A stretch of DNA of 64,000 nt from Triparma columacea (GCA_030267965.1 BRYA01000073.1:1040-65039); one strand, 5' to 3'; shown: positions 43,733 through 54,937, numbered from the stretch's first letter. Translations and numbers: made by a program. Notes: generated by a model not told the origin, from the sequence alone.

Positions 43733-46330
43733 CTACTTCTTTGATTTTTTCGCCTCCCTCAGCATCCTCCCTCCCCAGATTACAAAGTCCTGGAGTTCCC
43801 ACTTGTCCCCCTCCTTCTTTTTGACGTCCTTCCTCTTCATGTCAACCTCCTTCCCGTCCTTCCAGAACGCCAGCGTCCTTTCCTCCCACTTCCACCCAAC
43901 CTTCAATTCCGAGACTCCAAATCTGCAGGGAGGAGAGCGGAGCGATGACCGGCCAGGTCGTTAGCTATCCTTTGTGCTTTGCCTTTTTACCCCGTCTCGA
44001 TCTATTCCGAATCTTGGGTTTGAAAAAAATCTATCTCCATAACTCACCTTCCCTCGGTATCCCATTCCCCTCCCCTGCCCACCCCAACCCTCCAGATCCT
44101 CTCCACTACCCCCTTCGTCATGACTCCTTTGACCCATTCCCTCCTCCCCTCCTCCACGTCTCTTGTCCATTTCTCAACCTCCTTCCGCTCTCCCCTTAAG
44201 TTCTTCGCCACGTTGTTCACAGCGATGCCGAAACCCTTCCCCAGTCCAGTGTCGTCCTTGTTGAATTCGACCCTCCCATCATCCCTAACCCTCATCCTCC
44301 CCACCACGACCCTAACCTTCCCCTTCCCTCCCCCCCCCACCTCTTCCTGCACTTCCATCCTCCCTTGTTCGTCAACGTCCCACCCGACCCTCTCCCCCGT
44401 TTCCCTCCCCCTAACAAGCCTCGCCCTCCTCCTAGCTGTTTCCATTACTTTATCCCACCCCTCTCCCCCCCTAACCTTCGCAGTTAGTTCCCCCCACCCC
44501 TCGTCCGTGTTTAGTATAACCTCAACCCTCCTCCCCCTCCCCGCTTTGACCTTGACCATTGTGTCCCCCCAGAACGTAACCTCGAACCCTTCTTCGCACC
44601 CTTCTTCTTCCCCCCCCTCGTCCTTCCCCCACTCCCTAATCTCCTCCCCCCTCTCCCCCTTCCTCCTCCCTTCCACCTCCTTCCATTCCTCCAGACATCC
44701 CTTCGTAGCCATCCACACGCAGTCCTCAACCGCTTTCTTAACCCCCTCCCTCCCCACCGTACCCCCCACCATCCTCCCAACCTCCGTTCTCCCCCATTCA
44801 ATCTCCCCACCCCTAGCCTTCCCTGTTACGTACTCCCATCCAAGTTCCGTCTTCGCTTCTGTCTCAACTCCGCAAACCTGTAGTTCCACATAGATGTTCC
44901 CCCCCATATCTTCAACTTTAATTCTAACCCCCCCCTCCCCCTTGTCCATTATTTCAACGTTCCCCCCCTCGTTTTTAATCTCTCTAAGTTCCTTAACACT
45001 CTCCATAAAGACGATCCTATTAACATCTCTCATTCTTCTTCTAACCTTCCCCTCTTCCTCACTCTTCCTTCTCTTCCCCCCCCCCCCAACATCTTCGCCT
45101 CTAATACCCTCCCTCCAATACCCGTCAAGTCCTCTCCCAAAGTCTTTCCATGCTCTCTTTAAACCCCCACCTCTATCACCCCATCCTCCTCCCCCATCAC
45201 CAACAAGTATATCTAAAGCACCCCGAACATCGTGGTCACGTAAAGACGGACACATGAATGCACGGGTACCCCAGAGCTCACCGGAGATTCGGGACACCTC
45301 CTCGACCCAAGTGTCACCCTCACACCACTCCCTGTGACAGTGGATTAGGGCTTTTTTGGGGGTTTGGTATTGGACGTTGTTAAACGGGGTTGGGGTGGGG
45401 TGGGGTGGGGTGGGGGTGGGGGGTTAATTATAGTTTTGAACGCACAAACACACAACAACACACCTCGTAAACAACCCTTCTCTCTCCCTCCCCACCACAT
45501 CTCTCTCTCTCTCTTTCTCTCTATCTCCCCTCCCCTTCTTACCTTGGTTAATTTTCTCCACATGTTCCTTCCCTTTCCCCTCGCACCATATCCCGATAGC
45601 ATATGCGATCTGTCCGCTTTTCAAGTACCTTGTTAAGTGCCCAGTTAGCACGTGACGTCGCTCTTGGTAGGATAAGGTGGAGGTTTGAAGGAGACGGGAA
45701 TTTGGCGTCATTATTGGAGTCGTTGTTGAAGGGGTTGAAGGATGGGGGGGGAGAGGGACGGAGTATACTGTTCCTCCTTTTGGTTTTGTTGTGGTGTTAT
45801 TTGGGGCTGAGGTGGTGGTGGAGGGAATGGAAGAGCTGAGCGTGCGACGAGCGTGCGACGAGCGAAGCGAGGAGAGGAGAGGGTGTGATGTGCGAAGTGA
45901 GTCATGAGAAAGGGTAACTGCTGACCCATTCTGGACATTGGGGAGTACCAAGGCACCAACGCCACAACCACTACAACCAACACAACCACCACCACCACAC
46001 CACCACCACCACCACCACCACCACCACCACCACCACCACCACCACCTCCACCAGCCAATCTCACCTTGTGATGGTTGTCGGGATAGTTGTGGTGATAGTT
46101 TGTTTGTTCTCCATTTTAATCTCCTTTCCATTCTCATTTTCAATCTTATCATCTTTAATATCATTTTGAACCTCATCTTCACCAACATAATTCCATAAGA
46201 ACGTAAGGAAATCACCAGTCCATGCTAATAAAAGAGGAGGGAGTGGAGCCACGAGGAGACTGCCCTCCTCTGTTCTACTTAGAGGGAGAGATTCGTAACG
46301 ATAGGAGGATACAGGGTTGAGAGAGGACAT
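43733..46330 (-). CDS. Protein of unknown function, 703 residues
   Basis: Four exons fit: 46330-46065, 45835-45464, 45331-44048 and 43922-43733, with agreeing phases. The N-terminus contains one hydrophobic segment (LLVAPLPPLLLAWTGDFLTF). A Thr/Asn/Pro-rich linker follows, then YLKSGQIAYAIGIWCEGKG. Exon 3 is strikingly Gly/Glu/Arg/Val-rich (from C-rich antisense DNA) with recurring tryptophans. The C-terminus is basic (WGGRMLREAKKSKK). No family is recognised. The exon 2 donor could instead be GTAAGAAG at about 45540, but only the downstream donor keeps phase with exon 3. The first intron holds a (CCA)n microsatellite. Confidence 0.6.
45998..46050. repeat. (CCA)n trinucleotide microsatellite in intron
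   Basis: About seventeen near-perfect ACC/CCA units lie inside the first intron of the minus-strand gene, just downstream (in sense) of its GTGAG donor. They create long Trp- or Gly-coding spurious frames on the minus strand. Confidence 0.9.
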
Positions 46331-46429
46331 CAGCAGTATATAGTGTCGTAATTGAGGTAAAAGAGTATGGAATTAGAATATTTGGGGTAATAAAAGAGGA
46401 TCTCATTTTTCGACTCATCAAATCCCAAA

Positions 46430-48484
46430 ATGGGGCTTGAACTTGAATACGTAATATCGCCTGAGTCACATGTAGCGGAATTGTGAGTAAGCTTACGTCT
46501 CCGTAACCACTCACTCTTACTTCTAACCTCCTCATCTCACCTTATCTACCTTTCTCAAACACTCTCTTTCCGGAACTTACTCACTTGCATTCATTACACG
46601 CATTCATTACACGCATTCATTACACACAGCTCGTGTTTAATATGCCACTCCCTCTGTTCTCTGAACGCTCTCGTAACAAGCTGCTCACATGTCTTCTGTT
46701 CTCCCTGTTTGACCCGCTGGTTAGATTCTCCCAACTCCTCCAAACGCTGTCCAGCTTGCAATCTCGACCTGTCCTCCTCAACCGCAACCTCTACCACAAC
46801 CTCGTCGCAATACACACCGTCAAGACAGGGTTTACCAGTGGTAGCCCCACTTGTGACAACTCAGCCTTTGGCTTACAGGGTTCTGAGGAGAGTCAAGGTT
46901 AAGTGCCCCGTCGGTGAGAAGTTCTGCGGTTGGAGGGGTGATTACGGTGACCTTCAAAGGCACATGGTAACGGCCGAGCACGGGGGGGGGGGGAGGGGGG
47001 AGGCTAAGGGTGGGGACGGGTGTAGTGATGTAGAGGGTAAGGAGTCGAGTGAAAGAAAAATTGGAGACGCTACCTCTACAGACGAGTCGTCTAACGCGAC
47101 AAGAGACGCGTACAAGGAGCAGGCTGACGGGCTGTTCAGCGGCGGTAATTACCTCGAGGCCCTCGAGCTTTACACCTCCGCCATAAGCCGGTTCGGAGGT
47201 CCGACGGCTGACCCTGTTTACCTGTCTCGAGTCCACGGGAACAGGGCGGCGGCGAGGTACATGGTGGGGATGTACAGGGGCTGCGTGGAGGACTGCGATA
47301 GGGCCATGATGCTGGACCCTGAATATAGGAAGTGCATAACGAGGAGAGGGAGAGCGCTTAGGGATATGGGAGAGTTTGAGGAAGCCGTGAGACGAGCCAG
47401 GCAAGTGCAGGACTCCGCAGAGGGGGCTGCAGAGCTGGCGAAGTCCAGACAGATAGAGCAGCAATTTAGGAGAGGGGTGGACATGCTAGATAGGAGGGAG
47501 TACGGTCCCGCGAAGACCGCCTTCAGCGGTCTCGTGACCCAGAACAGTTCGCCCAGAGTTCTCCTCTCCCTAGCCCGGTGCGAGCTGGGCCTGGGGAACG
47601 TGGACCGGGCGGCGAGGCTGTCGCTGCAGGTGAACAGGGGGGGGGTGCAGGCGGAGGCCATGGAGGTGGGGGGCTTGGCGGCGCTAATGAGAGGGGACTT
47701 CGATAGAGCATGCATGATGTTTAAGGAAGGGAGTAGACTTGACCCGGATAATAAGGGAAACCAGGACGCAGGTAGAAAGGGTAGGATGGCCAAGAGCGTT
47801 TGGGCCGAGGCCATGGTAGAGAAGGGGAAGAGGGAATGGGAGAGGGTGGTAGAGCTGCTGAATGTTATAGAGGACTCAATTAAAGATATCATCGTTCAAG
47901 GGTCCGAGCTCGAGAGCATGATATACGTTGAGAGGGCCAAGGCCAGGCTCCGGATGAAGGACTTCGAGGGTTCCCTGAAGGACTCTGGGTACATCCTTTA
48001 CTCCAAGGAGGACAGCGCTGAGGGGTGGGTCGTGAAGAGCAGGGCGCTCATGGGACTTGGGAGGGAAGAAGAGGCGATGGAAGACCTAAGGAGGGTCATG
48101 GAGAGCTGGGGGGCGGCGGAGGAGAGGGTTAGGGAGGTTTGGGAGCAGCTAGAGTTCGCGGTGAGGAAGAAAAATAGGACTGACTATTACGCACTCTTTG
48201 GACTTCCTTCCGTCTGTTCAGAGATGGAAATCAAGAAGCAGTATAAGGTGAAGGCGCTTGAGCTCCACCCTGACAAATGGATGGAGGCTACTACGGAGGA
48301 TAGGGCTGGCGCTACGGAGAAGTTCAAGCTTTTAGGCGAGGGGCTCGAAATCCTTACGGACGACTTTAAGAGGAGGCTGTACGATGAAGGGTACGATAAG
48401 CAGGCGATAGAGGACAGGGTGCAAAGGGCGGAGAGGGCGGCGCACCACAGGACAGGATACCATGGACACCACGGGAGCGGGTGA
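46430..48484 (+). CDS. RING finger-TPR-DnaJ co-chaperone
   Basis: Exon 1 (46430-46482) and exon 2 (46630-48484) join in phase 2 (donor GAATT|GTGAGT, acceptor CACACAG|C), giving 635 residues. A RING finger at ~20-60 has CLICHSLC, CSHVFCSPCLTRW and RCPACN. It is followed by a TRAF-type finger-like stretch (KCPVGEKFCGWRGD...HMVTAEH). TPR repeats fill ~150-500 (ADGLFSGGNYLEALELYTSA, VHGNRAAARYMVGMYRG). A C-terminal J domain (~536-600) has the HPD motif in LELHPDK. TPR-J proteins such as DNAJC7 bridge Hsp70 and Hsp90. The RING adds probable ubiquitin ligase activity. Confidence 0.82.
46588..46625 (+). repeat. 13 bp unit repeated three times at a splice acceptor
   Basis: CATTCATTACACG is repeated three times (the last copy partial) in the intron of the RING-TPR-J gene. 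The acceptor ACACAG follows directly. Confidence 0.9.
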
Positions 48485-48661
48485 TGTTTCAAATTACATA
48501 TAGAAGGAACCCATTTCATTATTTCACGCCCAAATATATTCTACACAAAGTCCTTGTCCCGCAGGTGATGTTTCAAATTACATATAGACACATTTTTGAC
48601 CAAAAAATACAGTGCCTCTGTTTAACCATCACGCCCAAATAAATTCTACACAAAGTCCTTG
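48481..48661. repeat. Imperfect duplication spanning convergent 3' ends
   Basis: The segment at 48481-48556 (GTGATGTTTCAAATTACATA through CACGCCCAAAT and CTACACAAAGTCCTTG) recurs at 48565-48661 with a small insertion. The second copy contains the true end of the thioesterase gene. The first begins at the stop codon of the RING-TPR-J gene. Confidence 0.85.
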
Positions 48662-49474
48662 AGGTCGTCCTCTATTTTCATCTTGGTCATGGAGCGGTCG
48701 ACAATGTAGAGCGCCGTAGCCTCCGAGTAGACGGTCTTGCCGTCTAGGCTCTCGAGCCTCCCCTTGAGCATGACCTTCCTCCTCTCAATCTTGTCCAGCT
48801 TGATCCTCATCACGGCCTTGCTCTTCTCTGGGAGGGGGGACCGGTAGTTGATGTTGAGGTTGGCGGTGTACCCCATCATGCCTCGAGAGGCGATGAAGTA
48901 GGCGAAACCAAAGGCATCATCGAAAAGGAGGCTCGTTATTCCACCGTGGATCACCCCCTTGTGTCCGTTGGCCTAATTGGGTTGGACGGCGGGGAAGGGG
49001 GGGGGGGGGGGTTAAGAGCTAAAAGGCCGCCAACCCACCCAACACCTCCACCCTCCCTCTCACCTTGTCCCCAAACTCCAAGTCTGCCACAATGACCTCA
49101 AAGTCTGTTTCCTTTTTTTCCCACGTATCCTTGTCGATCTCAGTCGGCGATCGGTAGACGTTGTATTTTTTGACGCAGCTTTCGTGCAAAACGTTCTCGT
49201 ATATGGCGTGATTTTTCTTAAAGCTCGGAGGAGGAGGGATTCTCCTATATGAGGGATCTGACTCGTAGTCGAATAGGGACTTCGGGGATGAGCCGAAGAC
49301 AGAGCGAAGCGCCGAAGTTGCCACCGGTTTGGAAGCTGCTGGCTGCTTTGCAGGGAGAGCCCACCTACCATCATTTGCGGAGCCACTCTCTGCCGACGCA
49401 TGGCTAGATTGCAACAGTAGCGGAGAAATCAGGGCTGATACAGCCACGGTTGTTCTAAGTGAGTGTCTGAACAT
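48646..49474 (-). CDS. Hotdog-fold thioesterase (PaaI/THEM4-like), organelle-targeted
   Basis: Exons 49474-49064 and 48972-48646 join in phase 0 (245 residues). The hotdog domain spans ~105-235. It contains KGVIHGGITSLLFDDAFG, the standard 4HBT HGG helix motif with the acidic residue after it, followed by NINYRSPLP. Such enzymes hydrolyse acyl-CoA thioesters. The first ~60 residues are Ala/Ser-rich with basic residues (MFRHSLRTTVAVSALISPLL), consistent with mitochondrial or plastid targeting. The 91 nt intron has a short acceptor (AATTAG). The 3' end is partly duplicated in the spacer. The acyl chain preference is unknown. Confidence 0.82.
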
Positions 49475-49587
49475 CTAGCTTTGCTTTTGGGTTGAAGTTG
49501 TTGACGTAGGGCGTGATTTTCAGGAGAAACTAAAACTCACTATTTTTTTGCTTCTTTTTTTGTGAACATCAATACACAGAGCTGACA

Positions 49588-50741
49588 ATGTCCATCAATT
49601 TGGGCGTAGGACCACCGCCGTCGCTGGACTCGGTTTCTAGCGGATCTCGTGCGTTCCCCTCGGTAACGTCAATCGCATCGAACACCACCACAACCACAAT
49701 TGTCCAAAACCCTGAGACTAACAGCCGAAAGGGAAGAAGGCATTTGAATAGAGGACCGCTTCCGAAGCACGATCCTACTGAAAATACAGAACAGTTAAGA
49801 ATAAGGCAGTCGTTCTCTGCGACGTCGTTCCTCTCTATGCGCTCCTTGCCTTCAAATCTCAAACCTGGCAACATCTCCAAGGCGTTGACCAAGAGAAAAG
49901 AGGAGAGGGGGGGAGCCGGGGGTGGCGAGAAGGCGCTGGGAGGGGGGGGTTCGATGGTGAATACAAGAGTCCGCCCAAAGGCCTCAGATTTCTTGACAAA
50001 GCAGAAGATGAACCTCTTCTCTCACACGAAATACATGGAGGTAAGACATGAAGCAATCCGGAGGTGCAAAGAGACGCCAAGACCAGCGGCGCAACCCCTT
50101 CACTAATTCAACCCTTCCCGCAACTCGCCCGCGCCCTTCGCATGCCCTGATTCTCGCAGTCTGACTTTCATATTCATGGCGACAAAAACAAGGCCGAGGT
50201 GAAAATGAACAAACTGAAACAAATGAAAATAAGCGAGTCCGCCTTCAAGCCCGGAGGCAACCGGCGGCTCTTAAAACACGAGAGCTTCTCTGCCAAAGGC
50301 CATGACGTCGAGTCCTTCCCCTACTCAAGCAGCCCCTACAATGAGAGCAGGGAGTACTGGTTCAAGGTGAAGAAGATGGAGGACGCCAAAATTTTGGCCG
50401 GGAGCTTCCGGGGGAGCAAGCAGAAGCTCAACTCCAACAAGATCAGCTACCTCCCGGAGGTCGTCAAGCTGCTCTTCAAGGAGATCAAGGCTGACTGGGG
50501 GGACTCGAACTTTCAGGCGTCGACAATCGACGATGACCTGAGGCCGCACCAGGAGAAGGTGCTTTTCAGGTTCCAGAAGGACACCATCGACTCCCACTCA
50601 GCCTTGAACAACTACATGACGGTAATGGCAGAGACGAACGAGAATGTTGAGAGAGGACACTTGAAGAGGGAACCAGGGAGGTGGGGTGTAGAGGACCGGG
50701 GGGGGTGGATAGAGTTCTGCTTCTTCATAGCAGATTGGTAA
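49588..50741 (+). CDS. Unknown basic protein
   Basis: Exons 49588-50040 and 50160-50741 join in phase 0 (donor ATGGAG|GTAAGA, acceptor TTCTCGCAG|TCT), giving 344 residues. The N-terminal ~120 residues are Ser/Thr/Gly-rich and low complexity. The remainder is charged and mixed, with blocks such as SPYNESREYWFKVKK, KLLFKEIKADWGDS and HQEKVLFRFQKD. No transmembrane segment and no recognised motif are seen. The intron before exon 2 contains CAACTCGCCCGCGCCCTTCG ahead of the acceptor. Another exon after 50741 is possible because only 110 bp separate it from the next start. Confidence 0.65.
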
Positions 50742-50851
50742 CTACTCATACCGCTATTTGTCACCAAACGCGACGAAATCTTCTTTTCTTGGGTTTGAAG
50801 CAAAAATTGAAGAGGGCACTTCCACAATTTCACGGAACCCTTTCCACCATC

Positions 50852-53369
50852 ATGTTGGTGGCGTATTTGCCCTCAAATCGTTTGATTTCACCTTTAAGGT
50901 ATGGGTTGGTCCGGCCCTCGTCGTTTGCTACCCTAGCAGAGCGTCGCGTTGAGCTAGCTGGGGACATTGACAAGTTGTCGGAAAACATTGCCCTTGAAGA
51001 ACTGCGTGGTTGGCTGAAATACAAGGTTACCTCGGCCTCCGGGTCTCACGCACAGGGATCAGAAAGATCTTCCTCCGTTTTTGGATCCTCGTTGTCCCCC
51101 ACCACATTTTCTTCTACCTCCTCCTCCTCGATGCCAGTCAAGCCCCTCCTCAAATCTGTAATATCTACGTTTCTCCTCCATTATCATTCTAGGGTCGCAT
51201 CAGCGTGTGGGAATGGGTTTTATACAATCGGGCCTTGCGGTGAGGAGAACCTGGCTGCCGCTGCATTGGCACTGGACAATGACAGGGACACTGCTGCCTT
51301 GCACTACAGGCACCTAGGGATTTCGTTGATGAGGGGCTGGACGAGTCGATCTGGGGGTATGTACGACGATGAGAGTCTGAAGTCGCTCCTCCTTGACAGG
51401 GCTAGGGGTTACACGGTTTCTTCCCTCGACCCCGTCACCTCTGGCAACCACTGCTGCCTGGGCGGGGGGGAATTGGATTTCCTCGTAACTTCTACCCTTG
51501 CATCTCAGTGTCCCCCTGCTGTTGGGCGTGCGTTGGGTAACTCTCTGGCCCACTCCCTCCCCGGAGTCTCCTCCACTTCCCTCGCGTTCAACAAACGAAG
51601 TGTCCATTATGTGACTCTCGGGGACGGGTCTGCTGCGAACGCCCATTTTCTCGCAGCTGTGAACCTCGCCCGCTACGCTGAGCACAGGAGCTTCAAGTGC
51701 CCCGTGGTCTTCGGCCTGTCCGACAACCAGGTTTCCATATCATTGCCCAATTACGGCTTCCTCCCCAAGCTGCTTGACTCCCTGGGCATCAAGAGGTTCG
51801 AGTGTGACGGAAATGACCTCGAGGGGGTTTATGAGGCAACTAAGCAGGCAGTAGACTACAGCAGAAAGACGCAGAAACCCTCCCTCGTACATTACAAGGG
51901 ACTTAAAAGGAGGTTCGGACATGCTGCGACTGACAGGCAAACCGCCTACCTGTCACAGCAGGAGATCAAGGCCCATGTGGAGGCCGACAACGTAGAGAGG
52001 GCAATAGAGTGGGGCGTGAGAACTGGAGAGGTCACGTACTCGGAAGTTCTCGACACTCTCTCGGGCTTGGAGAACGACGTGCGGAAGGCATTCGACGCGG
52101 CCTCCCTTGAACCCAAGGTGACGGAGCGGACTGCCGTTATGGCCCAAGCGAGCCAGCCCGAGGTTGAGACCGCAAGGATGCTGCCGTTTCCTCAATCTGC
52201 GAACAGACCCACAGAAGGAACTGCAGAGGGTAGGAAGGTGAGGCTAAGCGAGAGGAGAGGCGAGGAGTGAGGCAAATAAAGCAACACGCTAGTATTGCTT
52301 AGTATTTCCGCCATCACTAGGAACAAAAGTGTGACCATTTTTCATCCATCATCTCAACCTTTTCTCTTCGCAGGATGTCATGAGAAAATCGATGAACAGA
52401 GCGATTGCAGAGGCCCTCGATACCCACCCCAACATGGTTTACATCGGGGAGGATGTGCAGCATGGGGGTTATTACCTCGTGACTGACAAACTCCACAAGA
52501 AGCACCCCTCGAGGGTGTGTGACTTCCCTCCCGACGAAACCACGCTGATCGGGGCGGGGATTGGTTACAGCCAGGCGGGGCTCCTCCCTGTCGTGGAGAT
52601 CCCTTACGCCAAGTACCTTGACTGTGGTCTCGACATGTTCATGGAGGCCGGAATACTGAATTGGCTCGGAGGCGGAAAGAAGGGCACAGGAATGATATTT
52701 AGGCTCCAAGGATTCGACCGTGGCACGTTCGGCGGTAATTTTCACACTCACAACCAACTCCACATGCCCCCAGGCGTGGATGTCGTCTGCTTCTCCAACG
52801 GTGAGGACTACGCTCGCGGGTTCCGCAACGCCGTCAGGCAAGCTGAAGCCGGTAGGGTCCTTATGCTCGTCGATTGCACCGCGCTCCTCAACCTTCGCCA
52901 TTTGATCGGCAAGGACCGCGGATGGGAGAGAGCGTACCCGCAGGAAGGGGAAGTCCTGAGCTTCCACGACGTTAGGAGGTACGGCTCGGAGACGGGCAGG
53001 GGGAAGGTCGCAGTTGTCACTTATGGGAACGGGGTGGTGACAAGCCTGCAGGCCAGGGAAAAGTGCCCCGAGCCGAAGGACATCGACATTATCGACTGTA
53101 TGCTCCTGTCGGAGTGCCCGGATGGTTTGGTCGAGGAGCTGGGTAGCTACGAGAGAGTGGTATTCGCCGACATATGCAAGGAGGGGCAGAATCCGCTCTC
53201 GGGCATGCTGGGAAAGCTCAACCAAACGGAGGAGAGGGGCGGGGTGGACCTTGGAAAGAAGATGTGGTGCCTTAAGACAGCCCAAAGAACGTACAACCCC
53301 CTAGGTACTACCCTCACTTTCCTCAACGTTGAAGACGTGATAGCCGGTATAGAGGAGGTCTCGAAGTAA
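50852..53369 (+). CDS. Fused E1 alpha/beta 2-oxoacid dehydrogenase, mitochondrial
   Basis: Exons 50852-52237 and 52374-53369 join in phase 0 (793 residues). The first half is an E1 alpha-type, TPP-binding subunit. It has GDGSAANAHFLAA (~257) and a distal SDNQVSIS, the GDG...N thiamine diphosphate motif. The second half is E1 beta-type: VYIGEDVQHGGYY, FPPDETTLIGAGIGYSQAG, GGNFHTHN, then a transketolase C-terminal fold ending NVEDVIAGIEEV. The N-terminus (MLVAYLPSNRLISPLRYGL) resembles a mitochondrial presequence. Canonical eukaryotic PDH and BCKDH E1 are separate alpha and beta chains. Fused forms are known in bacteria. The substrate (branched-chain or another 2-oxoacid) is not determined. Confidence 0.82.
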
Positions 53370-53400
53370 TTAGAATAGAATAATAAAGCGGCGTCTATGC

Positions 53401-54813
53401 TCAAAATGCATTGTCTATAGAAGAAGATCCTCTCTCTACGAGTTCAACTGAATCGACATCGTGAGCGTTCCCGTCTACAATCTCGTGTCTTTTCCTCCTT
53501 CTTTCCTTCGCAGCTTCCGCTTCCGACTCCCTTTCTCCGGACCCGGCGCCAGAGAGACAAAGAAGACATTTGTACAACACGACAACGAGTCCCACTCCCA
53601 GACCGAAACTTCGGTAAAGAGTCTGCTGCGAAAAGTATTCCCCGACTACTCCAGCCAAGATTAGACCCATTATCGGCCCTACATTGCCTCTTATCGTGTT
53701 CATGACGCTCTGCCCAACGTCTCCGTCCGCTGTCCTACTGACGTGCTCCACGCTTGCCGACTTGCTGAGAGCGTATGTGACTCCGTGCAGCGGCTCAAGC
53801 AGCAGCACCATCCAAGCCTTCGGGACCACGGTGTAGCAGTACACACGCGTCGAATAAGCCAACATCGCGAGGACCTGCGCGTTCGTGTATCCTAATTTCC
53901 CCATGATAGTGTCGGCGTAGTGGAACAGCGGAATCTCAAACATGACAGTTACAGCAACAGTGAATCCGTTGAGAGTCGAACCGGCGGAGAGAACGGATGT
54001 GAAGTAAGCGAAGGACAGACTCTCCACCAGACTTGTTCCGAGGGACAGGCACAGCACGGACAGGACGAATGCTATGTCAAGTGGGGTCGAAGCCAAAACT
54101 CCCAGCGCTTTTAGTGGATTAGATGTCTGTGAACCTTGGGACACGTCGGCCGTGACGTTACTATCATAGTCAGTATTGATGCTTCCATGAGGACCTAAGG
54201 CGGCATTAGCGTCATCAAAGACCTCCTGATAGTCGATGACGTCGCTGGCTTCAATATCGCTAACAAGCTTGTGCCCTAAGTAACCCGTAAATATGCCACT
54301 AAATGCGGCGATTGGAAGGAAAACTTCGAAATTTCCGGTGACGTCGACGAGGTAACCAAGCGCGATAGAAGAGATGGCCCAGGAGACCGCTCCATAAAGG
54401 CGATGCTTTCCGTAGGATCCTGCGTGGATCTGTGTGTATTTAACAGTCAAAGAATCAGTGATTGTTATGATGAAACTCGTCCCCACTGCTCCGATCGAAC
54501 GGAGGAGGATCTGTGTGCCTATGCTGGAACAGTCAGGAAGGAATGCGGCACCGAAGCAGAGGAAGGAGACAGAAATATGGAAAAAGAAGTGGAAAGGTTT
54601 GGCTGCAGGTGACGAACTTGAGTAAAATTGAACTATAACAGGGGTGATGATGGCACTAGTAAGGTTAGGAGCTATAAAAAATGCTGAGAGCATCAAAGGG
54701 TCGGAGAGAGATTGGGATAGAGAAGGGAAGAGCACCGACGAAAACCTTCCTCCTGTCGATGCTAGGAAGATGAAAGAGAAGAAGTAGAGTGACGAAGGGC
54801 TATGAGTGGGCAT
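53401..54813 (-). CDS. Major facilitator superfamily transporter
   Basis: This is a single exon of 470 residues. Twelve hydrophobic segments are visible in two groups of six, separated by an acidic loop (~200-235, with ASDVIDYQEVFDDANAA). Helix motifs include LLRSIGAVGTSFIITITDS and GYTNAQVLAMLAY. The C-terminal tail is charged and soluble. It resembles the MFS_1-like family. The substrate is unknown. The chosen ATG lies in the inner of two tandem copies of the 5' end. An ATG in the outer copy is in a frame that stops. Confidence 0.78.
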   Translation of the reverse strand: MPTHSPSSLYFFSFIFLASTGGRFSSVLFPSLSQSLSDPLMLSAFFIAPNLTSAIITPVIVQFYSSSSPAAKPFHFFFHISVSFLCFGAAFLPDCSSIGTQILLRSIGAVGTSFIITITDSLTVKYTQIHAGSYGKHRLYGAVSWAISSIALGYLVDVTGNFEVFLPIAAFSGIFTGYLGHKLVSDIEASDVIDYQEVFDDANAALGPHGSINTDYDSNVTADVSQGSQTSNPLKALGVLASTPLDIAFVLSVLCLSLGTSLVESLSFAYFTSVLSAGSTLNGFTVAVTVMFEIPLFHYADTIMGKLGYTNAQVLAMLAYSTRVYCYTVVPKAWMVLLLEPLHGVTYALSKSASVEHVSRTADGDVGQSVMNTIRGNVGPIMGLILAGVVGEYFSQQTLYRSFGLGVGLVVVLYKCLLCLSGAGSGERESEAEAAKERRRKRHEIVDGNAHDVDSVELVERGSSSIDNAF

Positions 54814-54937
54814 TCTTCCTTTGTGTGAAGGCTCGACGAAAACCTTCCTCCTCGATGCCAGGAAGATGAAGGAGAAAAAGTAGAGTGAGGAATGGAATGG
54901 CTATGAGTGGGCATTCGTCTTCCTTGTGTGACGGCTC
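54737..54937 (-). repeat. Tandem duplication of the 5' end of the MFS gene
   Basis: A ~98-103 bp unit is present twice head to tail (54737-54834 and 54835-54937). Each copy includes a start codon in ATGCCCACTCATAGCC and the first ~25 codons. The outer copy has small indels that break the frame. Confidence 0.85.

Noticed and set aside
44120..44893. Plus-strand frame of 257 residues rich in Ser, Pro and Thr
   Set aside because: Antisense to the Gly/Glu-rich exon of the minus-strand gene; its composition is a by-product of C-rich DNA.
45711..46215. Minus-strand frames with runs of tryptophan or glycine
   Set aside because: Produced by the (CCA)n microsatellite, which lies in an intron flanked by good splice sites.
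52317..53285. Minus-strand frame of 322 residues
   Set aside because: Antisense to the E1 beta-like exon, which has clear family motifs on the plus strand.
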